DNA of 64,000 nt, taken from positions 3,658,001-3,722,000 of the forward strand of contig NZ_CP077800.1 in assembly GCF_019112525.1 (NCBI RefSeq). Reading direction: 5' to 3'. How positions within the stretch are numbered: the stretch's first letter is position 1; every line of letters starts with the position of its first letter. This document shows, piece by piece, positions 45,024 through 54,022 of the stretch. This DNA comes from Modestobacter sp. L9-4 (lineage in GTDB: Bacteria > Actinomycetota > Actinomycetes > Mycobacteriales > Geodermatophilaceae). The notes below the pieces were generated by a model that saw nothing but the letters and a program-made list of their open reading frames with translations, was not told the DNA's origin and searched no databases. A program made the translations under genes and the position numbers.

Positions 45024-46061
45024 GTGAGCACCACCCAGGTCGTCGAGGGGGCCGTCGCGGCCTCCTCGGCCCCCGTCCCGCCGGCGGGCGAGCACGCCCG
45101 CCGGCGGGACGGCGGACGATGGACCTCCTTCATCGTCCGCCGGCTCGTCCGGCTCGTGCTCTCCCTGCTGGTGCTGGTCACGGCGACGTTCGTGATGGTC
45201 CACCTGATCCCGGGTGACCCGGTCGCCGGCGCCCTGGGTGCCGAGGCCACCCCGCAGCTGATCGAGCAGCGGCGGCAGGAGCTCGGGCTGGACCAGCCGC
45301 TCCTGCAGCAGTACCTGACCTACCTCGGGCACCTGGTGACCGGTGACTTCGGCAGGTCGATCGTCACCGCCTCGCCGGTGTCGGACCTGATCACCCAGCG
45401 GTTCCCCAACACGCTCAAGCTGGCGCTGCCGGCGTTCGTGCTGGTCATCCTGCTGGCGCTGCCGATCGGGCTGGCCACCGCGGTGCGCACCCGGGGCGGT
45501 CGCGGGCGCACCACCCGCAGCGTGTTCGTCGGCGTGACCGGGCTGCTCAACTCCGTGCCCGACTACGTGCTGGCCACCCTGCTCAGCGTGCTGTTCGTGG
45601 TGGGCGTCCAGCTCTTCCCGGCCGCCGGTGACGAGGGGCTGGGCTCCTACGTGCTGCCGGTGACCGCACTCGTCGTGGGTCCCGCCGCGTCGCTGGCCCG
45701 GATCGTGCGGGTCGAGGCGCTGAAGGTCCTCGACGCGGAGTACGTGCGGGCGGCGAAGTCCCGCCGGCTGCCGGTGCGGCTGCGCTACTGGCGGCACGTG
45801 CTGCCGAACATGCTCACCGCCTCGCTGACCTTCGGGACGCTCATCCTGTCCGGCCTGGTCGCCGGCACGGTGCTCGTCGAGAACGTCTTCGGCTGGCCGG
45901 GTGTCGGCACGGTCATCTCCCAGGCCGTGATCCAGAAGGACTACCCGACGGTGCAGGGCGTGCTGCTCGTGCTGGGTGCCGCCGTCCTGCTGCTCAACAT
46001 GATCGTCGACGTCCTGCTGGGCGTCCTGGACCCCCGATCGCGAGTGGGTGAGCAGTCATGA
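45024..46061 (+). CDS. ABC transporter permease, DppB type
   Basis: 345 residues. Six membrane helices; N-terminal VRRLVRLVLSLLVLVTATFVMVHLIPGDP is the DppB signature, and the EAA loop reads EYVRAAKSRRLPVRLRYWRHVLPN. It forms the pore with the next protein. GTG 45024 after GAGAGGCGG. Its stop overlaps the next ATG. Confidence 0.93.
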   Translation: MSTTQVVEGAVAASSAPVPPAGEHARRRDGGRWTSFIVRRLVRLVLSLLVLVTATFVMVHLIPGDPVAGALGAEATPQLIEQRRQELGLDQPLLQQYLTYLGHLVTGDFGRSIVTASPVSDLITQRFPNTLKLALPAFVLVILLALPIGLATAVRTRGGRGRTTRSVFVGVTGLLNSVPDYVLATLLSVLFVVGVQLFPAAGDEGLGSYVLPVTALVVGPAASLARIVRVEALKVLDAEYVRAAKSRRLPVRLRYWRHVLPNMLTASLTFGTLILSGLVAGTVLVENVFGWPGVGTVISQAVIQKDYPTVQGVLLVLGAAVLLLNMIVDVLLGVLDPRSRVGEQS

Positions 46062-48034
46062 GCACCACGACCACGACCCCGACGGCCCGGACGGCCCCGA
46101 CGGGCGCGCCGGACTCCCCGCGCAGGCCGAGCCGGGCGAGGCGGCTGCTCGCCGGTGGCCTCCCGCTGCTGCTCCTGCTGCTGCTGGTCTTCCTCTGCAT
46201 CGCAGCCCCCAGCATCTGGGGCGACCGGGCCGAGGTCAGCAACGTCGCCGACGCCGGTCAGGGCATGAGCGGGGCGCACTGGGCCGGCACCGACGACCTC
46301 GGCCGGGACATCATCGCCCGCACCCTGGTCGCCACCCGCGCCTCGCTGGTGCTCGCGGTGCTGGCCACCCTGCTCGGTGCGGTGGTCGGCATCGCCCTCG
46401 GGCTGCTGTCCGGCGTCTCGCGCCGGCTCGGCCGCGTGCTGAGCGCGGTCATCAACCTGCTGATCGCCTTCCCCGCCCTGCTGCTGGCGATCTTCTTCGC
46501 GGTGCTGTTCGGCATCGGGTCGGTCGGCAGCGTGCTGGCGGTGGGCGCGGCCTTCACCCCGGGCTTCGCCCGGATCACCCAGACGCTCACCGCCTCGGCG
46601 GTCAACCGGGAGTACGTCGAGGCGGCGAAGGTGCTGGGCAAGAGCCCGGCCTACGTCCTGCTCCGGCACGTGCTCCCCAACATCGCCGAGCCGGTGATCC
46701 TCTACACGACCATCCACATCGGGACGGCGATCCTGTCGCTGTCCGGGCTGAGCTTCCTCGGCCTGGGGGTCCAGCCGCCGGCCTACGACTGGGGCCGGCT
46801 GCTCAGCGACGGGCTGACCCGCGTCTACATCTCCCCGGGTGCCGCGCTGGCCCCGGCGATCGCGATCGTGCTGGCCGGCCTCACCTTCAACATGCTGGGC
46901 GAGCGGCTGTCCGACGCGATCGGCGGCCGCGGCGGTGCCCCGCTCCGCACGGGCACCACGCCGCTGGAGGCCGTCTCGGTCACCGACGTCCCCGGCGACG
47001 ACGACCGCACGGGTGACCGGCTGCTCGACGTACGGCACCTGCGGGTCCGCTACCCCGGGAAGCGCGGGGTCTCCATGCCGGTGCGCGACGTGTCCTTCTC
47101 GCTGTCGGCGGGGGAGACGGTGGGCATCGTCGGGGAGTCCGGGTCGGGCAAGTCCATGACCACCGCGGCCGTCGCCCAGCTGGTCGAGGCGCCCGGCAGC
47201 GTGGAGGCCGACGAGCTGACGTTCGTCGACGTCGACCTGCTGCACCCCGACGCGGCCAGCGACGCCGTGCTCGGCCGCACCATGTCCATGGTCTTCCAGG
47301 ACCCGGGGGAGTCGCTCAACCCGGCGATCAAGATCGGCACCCACCTGATGGAACCCGCAGTCCTGCACCTGGACATGCCGAAGAAGACCGCCCGGGCCAA
47401 GGCCCTGGAGGCGTTGCGGGCGGTGGCCATCACCGACCCCGAGCGCCGCTTCCGCCAGCACCAGCACGAGCTGTCGGGCGGGATGAAGCAGCGGGTGAGC
47501 ATCGCCATCGGCCTGATGGGGGAGCCGCGGCTGCTCATCGCTGACGAGCCGACGACCGCCCTGGACGTCACCGTGCAGCGGCAGATCCTGCGGCTGATCT
47601 CCGGGATCAGCCACCGCACCGGCGGCAGCCTGCTGTTCATCTCCCACGACATCGCGGTGGTCAGCGAGATCTGCGACCGCATCCTGGTGATGTACGCCGG
47701 GTTCGTGGTGGAGGAGGCGCCGACGGCCACGCTGCTGAGCTCCCCGGCGCACCCGTACACGGCGATGCTGCTGGCGGCCAGCCCGCACATGGGCATCGAC
47801 AAGAAGGCGCCGCTGCCGGCGCTGGACGGCCGGATGCCCTCGGCCGAGGCGCAGCTGCCCGGCTGCTACTTCGCCGACCGGTGCCCGCGCAGCACCGACA
47901 CCTGCCTCACGTCGCGGCCACCGCTGGCCTCGGCCGACCGGGGGGAGGGGCACCGGGTCGCCTGCTGGCACCCGGTCCCCGAGACCGACGTCCCCGCCGG
48001 CGCCACCCGGATCCCGGTCGAGGTGCTCCGGTGA
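46058..48034 (+). CDS. Fused ABC permease-ATPase (DppC-DppD type)
   Basis: 658 residues joining two usually separate subunits. Residues about 1-310 are a DppC-like permease (GTDDLGRDIIARTLVATRASLVL, EAA loop EYVEAAKVLGKSPAYVLLRHVLPN); from about 325 an ABC ATPase follows with Walker A GESGSGKS, signature LSGGMKQR, Walker B LLIADEPTTALD and the family's C-terminal Cys motif (CYFADRCPR). Such fusions are known in actinobacteria. It pairs with the separate ATPase next door, giving an asymmetric transporter with one fused and one free ATPase. Confidence 0.93.
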   Translation: MSTTTTTPTARTAPTGAPDSPRRPSRARRLLAGGLPLLLLLLLVFLCIAAPSIWGDRAEVSNVADAGQGMSGAHWAGTDDLGRDIIARTLVATRASLVLAVLATLLGAVVGIALGLLSGVSRRLGRVLSAVINLLIAFPALLLAIFFAVLFGIGSVGSVLAVGAAFTPGFARITQTLTASAVNREYVEAAKVLGKSPAYVLLRHVLPNIAEPVILYTTIHIGTAILSLSGLSFLGLGVQPPAYDWGRLLSDGLTRVYISPGAALAPAIAIVLAGLTFNMLGERLSDAIGGRGGAPLRTGTTPLEAVSVTDVPGDDDRTGDRLLDVRHLRVRYPGKRGVSMPVRDVSFSLSAGETVGIVGESGSGKSMTTAAVAQLVEAPGSVEADELTFVDVDLLHPDAASDAVLGRTMSMVFQDPGESLNPAIKIGTHLMEPAVLHLDMPKKTARAKALEALRAVAITDPERRFRQHQHELSGGMKQRVSIAIGLMGEPRLLIADEPTTALDVTVQRQILRLISGISHRTGGSLLFISHDIAVVSEICDRILVMYAGFVVEEAPTATLLSSPAHPYTAMLLAASPHMGIDKKAPLPALDGRMPSAEAQLPGCYFADRCPRSTDTCLTSRPPLASADRGEGHRVACWHPVPETDVPAGATRIPVEVLR

Positions 48035-49011
48035 CCGCCGCCCTGGCGGTCGAGGGGCTGACCGTGCGGTACGGCGCGGCCACCGTGGTCCGCGACGTGT
48101 CCTTCGAGGTCCCGCGCGGGTCGGTGCTCGGCCTGGTCGGTGAGTCCGGCTCGGGCAAGAGCACCACCGCGCGGGCGATCGTGGGCCTGGCGCCGTCCAC
48201 CGGCGCCATCCGGATAGGCGACGTCGACATCAGCCGGATGTCCGCGCGCCAGGCGCGGGCGGCCCGGCGCAAGGTGCAGATGGTCTTCCAGGACCCGCGG
48301 AGCTCGCTGGACCCGCGGTTCACCGTGGGGCAGTCGGTCGCCGAGGGGCTGACCGGCACCACCCGCGGCGCCGCCCGGTCCCCGCGGGTGCGCGAGCTGC
48401 TGGAACTGGTGTCGCTGGACCCCGGGCTGGTGGACTCGCGCCCGAACCAGCTCTCCGGCGGGCAGCGGCAGCGGGTGGCCATCGCGCGGGCGCTGGCCGC
48501 CGAGCCCGAGCTGCTCATCGCCGACGAGGTCACCGCCTCCCTCGACGTGTCGGTGCAGGCGGTGGTGCTCAACCTGCTCCGCCGGCTGCAGGACGAGCTG
48601 GACCTGACCATGCTGTTCATCAGCCACAACCTGGCCGTCGTGCGCTACATGTGCGACGACCTCGCGGTGCTGTTCAACGGCCAGGTCGTCGAGCAGGGCC
48701 GGGTCGAGCAGGTCATCGACCACCCCGAGCACCCCTACACCCGCTCCCTGATCGGGGCGATCCCGGAGATGGGGCAGCGCCGGCTGCTGTCCGAGGACGA
48801 CGTCGAGGCCTCGGTGACCGCGGGGCCGGCGTCCGGGCCGGGCTGCGACTACCGGCTGCGGTGCCCGCTGGGGCCGGCCGCGCAGGCCGGCCGCGAGGTC
48901 TGCGAGACCACCGACCCGCAGGCGGCCGCGCAGCAGCGGGCGCACGCGGCGGCCTGCCACTTCGCGGCGTCCCGGCTGGTCGACGCGGCACCGGTGACGT
49001 CGGGGAGCTGA
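48031..49011 (+). CDS. ABC transporter ATPase, DppF type
   Basis: 326 residues. Walker A GESGSGKST, Q-loop MVFQDPRSSLDPR, signature LSGGQRQR, Walker B LLIADEVTASLD, and a C-terminal Cys pattern (CDYRLRC, CETTDP, CHF) like the oligopeptide family's. Second ATPase of the transporter. GTG 48031 overlaps the fusion's stop. A strong terminator follows. Confidence 0.93.
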   Translation: MTAALAVEGLTVRYGAATVVRDVSFEVPRGSVLGLVGESGSGKSTTARAIVGLAPSTGAIRIGDVDISRMSARQARAARRKVQMVFQDPRSSLDPRFTVGQSVAEGLTGTTRGAARSPRVRELLELVSLDPGLVDSRPNQLSGGQRQRVAIARALAAEPELLIADEVTASLDVSVQAVVLNLLRRLQDELDLTMLFISHNLAVVRYMCDDLAVLFNGQVVEQGRVEQVIDHPEHPYTRSLIGAIPEMGQRRLLSEDDVEASVTAGPASGPGCDYRLRCPLGPAAQAGREVCETTDPQAAAQQRAHAAACHFAASRLVDAAPVTSGS

Positions 49012-49016
49012 CGGAC

Positions 49017-49050
49017 GGCCCGGCCCGGGGCGCTGTACCCGGGCCGGGCC
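49017..49050. terminator. Terminator between transporter operon and lacI-type gene
   Basis: 13 perfect pairs (49017-49029 with 49038-49050), GGCCCGGCCCGGG, loop of eight bases, between convergent genes. Confidence 0.85.
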
Positions 49051-49054
49051 CCGC

Positions 49055-50095
49055 TCAGCTGCGCGGTGCGGCGGTGCTCTCCCGGACCACCAGCGTGGTG
49101 GGCAGCTCGGTGCGGCCCTCGGGGAGCGTGCCGCCGTCGCGGACGCTCAGCAGTGCGCGGATGGCGAGGGCGGCCACCTCGCGGATCGGCTGGCGGACCG
49201 TGGTCAGGCCCGGCAGCACCCACTGCGACATCGGGACGTCGTCGAAGCCCACGACGCTGAGGTCCTCGGGCACGCTGCGGCCGCGCTGCCGGGCCGCGGC
49301 GTAGACGCCCATCGCCTGCTCGTCGTTCGCGGCGAAGATCGCCGTGGGCGGGTCGGCGAGGTCCAGCAGGGCGAGCGCGGCGGTGACGGCCGAGGCGTAG
49401 TGGAAGTCGCCGTGCTGGACCAGCGCCGGGTCGGTCTCGATGCCGGCGCGGGCCAGCGCCGTGGAGTGCCCGGCGAGCCGGGCCTGGCTGCACAGGTAGC
49501 GCATCGGGCCGGTGATCGTGCCGATCCGGGTGTGCCCGAGCTCGAGGAGGTGGGCGGTGGCGGTGAGGCCGCCGCCCCAGTTGCCGGCGCCGAAGGACGG
49601 CAGGTGGGCGTCGAAGTCGCCGACCGGGTCGACCAGCACGGTCGGCGTGCCCATCTCCGCGGCACGCTGGGACTCGGCGGGGGAGAGGTCGGAGAAGGCC
49701 AGGATCGCCCCGATGGAGCTGCGCTCCTCGGCACCGTCGAGCCAGGCGCTGATCCCGGCGCTGCCGAGCTGCACCTCCGAGACCACCAGCGAGACCTGCG
49801 CGGCGGTGGCGATCGCACCCACGCCGCGGATCATCTCGGCGGCCCAGGGGGAGCCGGCGTCGTTGAAGACCAGGTCGACCAGCGCGCGCTTCTGCTGCCG
49901 GCGGACCGGGGGCCGGGTGCGCCGGGTGGTGTCCTTGACGTAGCCGTGCTCGGCGACGGTCGCCTTGACCAGGGCCCGGGTGCCGGGGGCGACGTCGGCC
50001 CGGTCGTTGAGGACCTTCGACACCGTCGCCGGCGACACCCCGGTCACCCGGGCGATGTCGGCGACGGTGACCCGTCCGGCACTCGTCTCGGTCAC
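49055..50095 (-). CDS. LacI-family transcriptional repressor
   Basis: 346 residues. N-terminal helix-turn-helix RVTVADIARVTGVSPATVSKVLNDR, hinge and periplasmic-binding-like effector domain (GFDDVPMSQWVLPGLTTVRQP near the end). GTG 50095 has AGAGGAG upstream on the - strand. It lies between transporter operon and dehydrogenase run, both of which carry TCGAAAC repeats at their promoters, so it is the best candidate regulator of both, released by a sugar or sugar acid. Confidence 0.93.
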   Translation of the reverse strand: MTETSAGRVTVADIARVTGVSPATVSKVLNDRADVAPGTRALVKATVAEHGYVKDTTRRTRPPVRRQQKRALVDLVFNDAGSPWAAEMIRGVGAIATAAQVSLVVSEVQLGSAGISAWLDGAEERSSIGAILAFSDLSPAESQRAAEMGTPTVLVDPVGDFDAHLPSFGAGNWGGGLTATAHLLELGHTRIGTITGPMRYLCSQARLAGHSTALARAGIETDPALVQHGDFHYASAVTAALALLDLADPPTAIFAANDEQAMGVYAAARQRGRSVPEDLSVVGFDDVPMSQWVLPGLTTVRQPIREVAALAIRALLSVRDGGTLPEGRTELPTTLVVRESTAAPRS

Positions 50096-50203
50096 GTGTC
50101 TCCTCTGCGGCGGGCGGGAGCCCAGTCTGCGACCCCGGGACCGACCGCGCGCGGAACGCGGCGGCCGGATCCGGACGGTCCCGGTGCTGATCGAACGGTC
50201 CCA

Positions 50204-50258
50204 TCGAAACACATCTCGAAACATTGACGACAGATCCGTTCGATCAATAGTGTTTCGA
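50204..50258. promoter_or_regulatory. TCGAAACA repeats, candidate LacI operators
   Basis: TCGAAACA at 50204-50211 and 50216-50223 (period 12) and inverted TGTTTCGA at 50251-50258. The first pair lies just upstream of the -35 box and the inverted copy overlaps the -10. Confidence 0.6.
50224..50253 (+). promoter_or_regulatory. Promoter of the dehydrogenase-aldolase run
   Basis: TTGACG (50224-50229), 18-base spacer, TAGTGT (50248-50253). Start near 50260 gives a leader of about 110 bases that holds two competing hairpins. Confidence 0.6.
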
Positions 50259-50310
50259 CATCTCGGGGCACTGCCCCGTTCGGCCCGGCAATGACGGCGA
50301 GCCAGCTCCA

Positions 50311-50356
50311 CCCACCCCGGCGGCACCACCGCGCCGGGGTGGGCGGTGGTGCCGCC
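50311..50356 (+). promoter_or_regulatory. Two mutually exclusive hairpins in the leader
   Basis: Hairpin A: CCCACCCCGGC (50311-50321) with GCCGGGGTGGG (50333-50343), 11 perfect pairs. Hairpin B: GGCGGCACCACCGC (50319-50332) with GCGGTGGTGCCGCC (50343-50356), 14 perfect pairs. They share bases and cannot coexist. B ends a few bases before the AGAGGCGA ribosome site of the ATG at 50373. Confidence 0.6.
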
Positions 50357-50372
50357 TGGAAGAGGCGAGTCC

Positions 50373-51488
50373 ATGCGCACCAGAGCCGCCGTCCTCCCGG
50401 CAGTCGGGAGCCCCCTGCAGGTCGAGGACGTCGACCTCGCCGATCCCGGCCCCACCGAGGTGCTGGTGCGGATCGAGGCCGCCGGGGTCTGCCACAGCGA
50501 CTGGCACTACATGACCGGCGACCTCCCCTCCGCCCTCCCGGTCGTCCCCGGGCACGAGGGCGCCGGGGTGGTGGAGCGGGTCGGTGACCAGGTCACCCGG
50601 GTGCGCCCCGGCGACGCGGTCTGCCTGATGTGGCGGCCCCGGTGCGGGCACTGCGAGTTCTGCGTGACCGGCCGGCCGCAGCTGTGCCAGGCCGGCGCGG
50701 TGCACGCGGCCACCGGCGGGCTGCAGGACGGCACCAGCCGGCTGCGCCGCGCCGACGGCGGCGAGCTGTTCCACCTGCTGGGCGTCTCCTGCTTCGCCCA
50801 GCACGCGGTGGTCTCCGAGCGCGCCGTCGTCCCGGTGCCGGCCGACGTGCCGGCCGAGGTCGCCGCGATCACCGGCTGCGCGGTCATCACCGGGGTGGGC
50901 GCGGTGCTCAACGTCATCGGCGCCTGCGCCGGCCAGGGCGTCGTGGTCTTCGGCGCCGGGGGCGTGGGCCTGTCGGCCGTGATGGGCGCCGCGCTCTCGG
51001 GTGCCTCGCCCATCGTGGTGGTCGACGTCGTGCCCGAGCGGCTGGCCGCGGCCCGCCGGCTCGGCGCCACGCACACCGTGGACCCCCGCACGGAGTCCCT
51101 CGCCGACCTGGTCGAGGAGATCCGGCCCGGCGGGCTGGAGTGGGCCGTGGAGGCGATCGGCCGGCCCGACACCCTCACCGCGGCCGTCGACGTGCTGCGG
51201 CCGGGCGGGACGCTGGTCGCGGTCGGGCTGGCGGCGAAGGGCCGCACCTTCGAGGTGCCGGTCAACGTCCTGGTGCAGCGGGAGAAGCGGGTCGTCGGCA
51301 GCCTCTACGGCTCGGCCAACCCGCTCATCGACGTCCCGAAGCTGCTGGAGCTGTACCGGTCGGGCCGGCTGCCGGTCGACGAGCTGATCGGCGCCCGGTA
51401 CCCGCTGACCGGCGTCAACGAGGCGTTCGCCGGCCTCACCGGTGCCGGCGTGGGCCGCGGGGTCCTGCTGCCGGGGTGGGCCGGGTGA
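50373..51488 (+). CDS. Zinc-dependent alcohol dehydrogenase
   Basis: 371 residues of the medium-chain family. Catalytic zinc residues C40 and H61 (with E62), structural zinc loop CGHCEFCVTGRPQLC, and NAD-binding VVVFGAGGVGLSAV with Asp after the second strand (VDVV), indicating NAD. It would oxidise a sugar or alcohol. First gene of the + run controlled by the promoter at 50224. ATG 50373 with AGAGG upstream. Confidence 0.93.
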   Translation: MRTRAAVLPAVGSPLQVEDVDLADPGPTEVLVRIEAAGVCHSDWHYMTGDLPSALPVVPGHEGAGVVERVGDQVTRVRPGDAVCLMWRPRCGHCEFCVTGRPQLCQAGAVHAATGGLQDGTSRLRRADGGELFHLLGVSCFAQHAVVSERAVVPVPADVPAEVAAITGCAVITGVGAVLNVIGACAGQGVVVFGAGGVGLSAVMGAALSGASPIVVVDVVPERLAAARRLGATHTVDPRTESLADLVEEIRPGGLEWAVEAIGRPDTLTAAVDVLRPGGTLVAVGLAAKGRTFEVPVNVLVQREKRVVGSLYGSANPLIDVPKLLELYRSGRLPVDELIGARYPLTGVNEAFAGLTGAGVGRGVLLPGWAG

Positions 51489-52255
51489 CCGGGCCCGGGT
51501 ACGCCAGCTACCCCAGCCTGCGCGGCAAGGTCGTGTTCCTCAGCGGCGGGGCCACCGGGCTGGGCGCGGACTTCGTCACCCAGCTCGCCGCCCAGGGGGC
51601 CGCGGTCGGGTTCGTCGACGTCGACGTCCCGGGCGGTGAGGCGCTCGCCGCGCAGCTGGCCGGCGCCGCCGTGCCCCCGGTCTTCCTGCCCGCCGACGTC
51701 CGCGACGTCGGCGCGCTGCGGGCGGCGATCGCCGAGGTCGCCGACCGGCTGGGCCCGATCACCGTGCTGGTCAACAACGCGGCCAACGACGAGCGGCACG
51801 ACCTGGCCACCGTGGAGCCCGACTACTGGGACGCCAACCTGGCGGTGAACCTGCGGCACCACTTCTTCGCCGCCCAGGCCGTCGTCCCGGGCATGCGCGC
51901 GGCCGGTGGGGGCTCGATCGTCAACCTCGGCTCGGTCACCACGCGGGCCCAGCTGGTCGGCATGCCCGGCTACATCACCGCCAAGGCCGGCATCGAGGGG
52001 CTCACCCACACCCTGGCCCGCGAGCTCGGCCGCGACCGGATCCGGGTGAACTGCCTGCTGCCCGGCTGGGTGATGACCGAGCGGCAGCTGCGCGGGCGCC
52101 TGGGCCCGGCGGCCGAACGCATGATCGAGGACAACCAGTGCCTGCCCGACCGGCTCGTCCCCCCGGACGTGACCCGGATGTTGCTGTGGCTCGCCGCCGA
52201 CGACAGCTCGGCCGTCACCGCACAGAACCTGCACGTCAACGGAGGCTGGCTGTGA
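51485..52255 (+). CDS. SDR-family dehydrogenase
   Basis: 256 residues. Nucleotide motif GGATGLG (21-27), NNAA at 97-100, catalytic S150, Y163 and K167, and VDVDV preceding the adenine site suggesting NAD. Aldose or sugar-alcohol oxidation to lactone is the likely job, next to the lactonase and aldonate dehydratase. GTG 51485 overlaps the previous stop. Confidence 0.92.
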   Translation: MTGPGYASYPSLRGKVVFLSGGATGLGADFVTQLAAQGAAVGFVDVDVPGGEALAAQLAGAAVPPVFLPADVRDVGALRAAIAEVADRLGPITVLVNNAANDERHDLATVEPDYWDANLAVNLRHHFFAAQAVVPGMRAAGGGSIVNLGSVTTRAQLVGMPGYITAKAGIEGLTHTLARELGRDRIRVNCLLPGWVMTERQLRGRLGPAAERMIEDNQCLPDRLVPPDVTRMLLWLAADDSSAVTAQNLHVNGGWL

Positions 52256-52269
52256 GCGAGGAGCACACG

Positions 52270-54006
52270 ATGGACCGCACGGACGGAACGGGACGCCGCA
52301 GTCAGGAGTGGTTCGGCGCCGAGGGGCGCTCGGGGATGCTCTACCGGTCCTGGATGCGCAACCAGGGGTACGGCGCGGAGGTCTTCGACGGCCGCCCGGT
52401 CATCGGCATCGCCTCGACGTGGTCGGAGCTCTCCCCGTGCAACGCGCACCTGGACGAGGTGGCCGAGGCGGTCAAGCGCGGGGTGTGGCAGGCCGGTGGG
52501 TTCCCGCTGGTGTTCCCGGTGATGTCCACCGGGGAGACCCTCATGCGGCCCACGGCGATGCTCTACCGCAACCTCCTGGCGATGGTCGGCGAGGAGCTGA
52601 TCCGGGCCAACCCGCTGGACGGCGTCGTGCTGCTGTCCGGCTGCGACAAGACCACCCCGGGCCTGCTGATGGCCGCCGCCAGCGTCGACCTGCCGGCGAT
52701 CATGGTCACCGGCGGCCCGATGCTCAACGGCAAGTACCGCGGCCAGGACGTCGGCTCGGGCACCCACGTGTGGAAGTTCGAGGCCGAGGTCAAGGCCGGC
52801 CGGATGACCGTCGACGAGTGCCACGTCGCCGAGGGCTGCATGGCCCGCTCCAAGGGCCACTGCATGACCATGGGCACCGCCTCCACGATGGCCTGCATGG
52901 CCGAGGCGCTGGGCATGCAGCTGCCCGGGTCGGCGACCTGGCCGGCCGTCGACGCCCGCCGCTTCGAGGTCGCCCAGCAGGCCGGCCGGCAGATCGTCGA
53001 GCTCGTCGAGCGCGACGTCCGGCCCAGCCAGGTCATGACCCGCGGTGCGTTCGAGAACGCCATCCGCACCAACGCCGCGATCGGTGGCTCGACCAACGCG
53101 ATCCTGCACCTGCTGGCCATCGCCGGCCGGCTGGGCGTCGAGCTCACCCTGCAGGACTTCGACGAGCTGCCGCTCCCGGTCCCCACGCTGCTGGACCTGA
53201 TGCCCTCGGGCCGGTTCCTGATGGAGGACTTCTGCTACGCCGGTGGCCTGCCGGTGGTGCTGCGCCGGCTGGACGAGGCGGGGCTGCTCGCCCGCGACGC
53301 CCTCACGGTCACCGGCGAGAGCATCGGGGCCAACGTCGCCGACGCCGAGTGCTGGAACGACGAGGTCATCCGCACCATGGACGCCCCGCTGCAGCCGGCC
53401 GGCACCGGGACCGCGGTGCTGCGCGGCAACCTCTGCCCGGCCGGGGCGGTGCTCAAGCAGTCCGCGGCCTCGCCGGAGCTGCTGGTGCACACCGGCCGCG
53501 CGGTCGTCTTCGACTCCCCGGAGGCCTACCACGCGGTCGTCGACGACGAGGACCTCGACATCAGCGCCGACGACGTCATCGTCGTCCGGGGTGCCGGACC
53601 GCGCGGCTACCCGGGCATGCCGGAGGTGGCCAACGTGCCGCTGCCGGCGCGGCTGCTGCGCGCCGGGGTGACCGACATGGTGCGGATCAGCGACGGGCGG
53701 ATGAGCGGCACCGGCTTCGGCACCGTCGTCCTGCACGTGTCGCCGGAGGCCGCCGTCGGCGGGCCGCTGGCCCTGGTGCAGACCGGCGACCGGATCACCC
53801 TCGACGTCCCGGCCCGGCGGCTGGACGTCGACGTCCCCGACGAGGAGCTGGAACGCCGCGCTGCCGTGCTGGTGCCCGCGGTGGTGGACGACCGGTCGGG
53901 CTACCGCTGGCTCTACCGCCAGCACGTGCTGCAGGCCGAGCAGGGCGCGGACTTCGACTTCCTCGTCGGCGGCCGCGGCAGCGCCGTCCCGCGCGACTCC
54001 CACTGA
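52270..54006 (+). CDS. IlvD/EDD-family aldonate dehydratase (xylonate-dehydratase-like)
   Basis: 578 residues. Fe-S ligands C57 (SPCNAH), C125 (SGCDKTTPG) and C198 (GHCMTMGTAS) are all present; K127 is the likely carbamylated metal ligand. The spacing 57-125-198 equals that of Caulobacter XylD (60-128-201 as I recall), pointing to pentonate or hexonate dehydration rather than branched-chain amino-acid synthesis. ATG 52270 is preferred over GTG 52252 because GAGGAG (52258-52263) is six bases upstream; GTG 52252 overlaps the previous stop and is the alternative. Confidence 0.9.
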   Translation: MDRTDGTGRRSQEWFGAEGRSGMLYRSWMRNQGYGAEVFDGRPVIGIASTWSELSPCNAHLDEVAEAVKRGVWQAGGFPLVFPVMSTGETLMRPTAMLYRNLLAMVGEELIRANPLDGVVLLSGCDKTTPGLLMAAASVDLPAIMVTGGPMLNGKYRGQDVGSGTHVWKFEAEVKAGRMTVDECHVAEGCMARSKGHCMTMGTASTMACMAEALGMQLPGSATWPAVDARRFEVAQQAGRQIVELVERDVRPSQVMTRGAFENAIRTNAAIGGSTNAILHLLAIAGRLGVELTLQDFDELPLPVPTLLDLMPSGRFLMEDFCYAGGLPVVLRRLDEAGLLARDALTVTGESIGANVADAECWNDEVIRTMDAPLQPAGTGTAVLRGNLCPAGAVLKQSAASPELLVHTGRAVVFDSPEAYHAVVDDEDLDISADDVIVVRGAGPRGYPGMPEVANVPLPARLLRAGVTDMVRISDGRMSGTGFGTVVLHVSPEAAVGGPLALVQTGDRITLDVPARRLDVDVPDEELERRAAVLVPAVVDDRSGYRWLYRQHVLQAEQGADFDFLVGGRGSAVPRDSH

Positions 54007-54022
54007 CCGGACGGCGGCCGAC

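Noticed and set aside
42050-45250. 1452-residue - strand frame extending the second dehydratase
   Set aside because: Homology starts at GTG 42049; the extension overlies the RraA-like gene, the regulatory region and the transporter genes.
50291-50587. Leader peptide ahead of the alcohol dehydrogenase
   Set aside because: The frame from ATG 50291 runs through the dehydrogenase start without a stop and shows no regulatory codon run.
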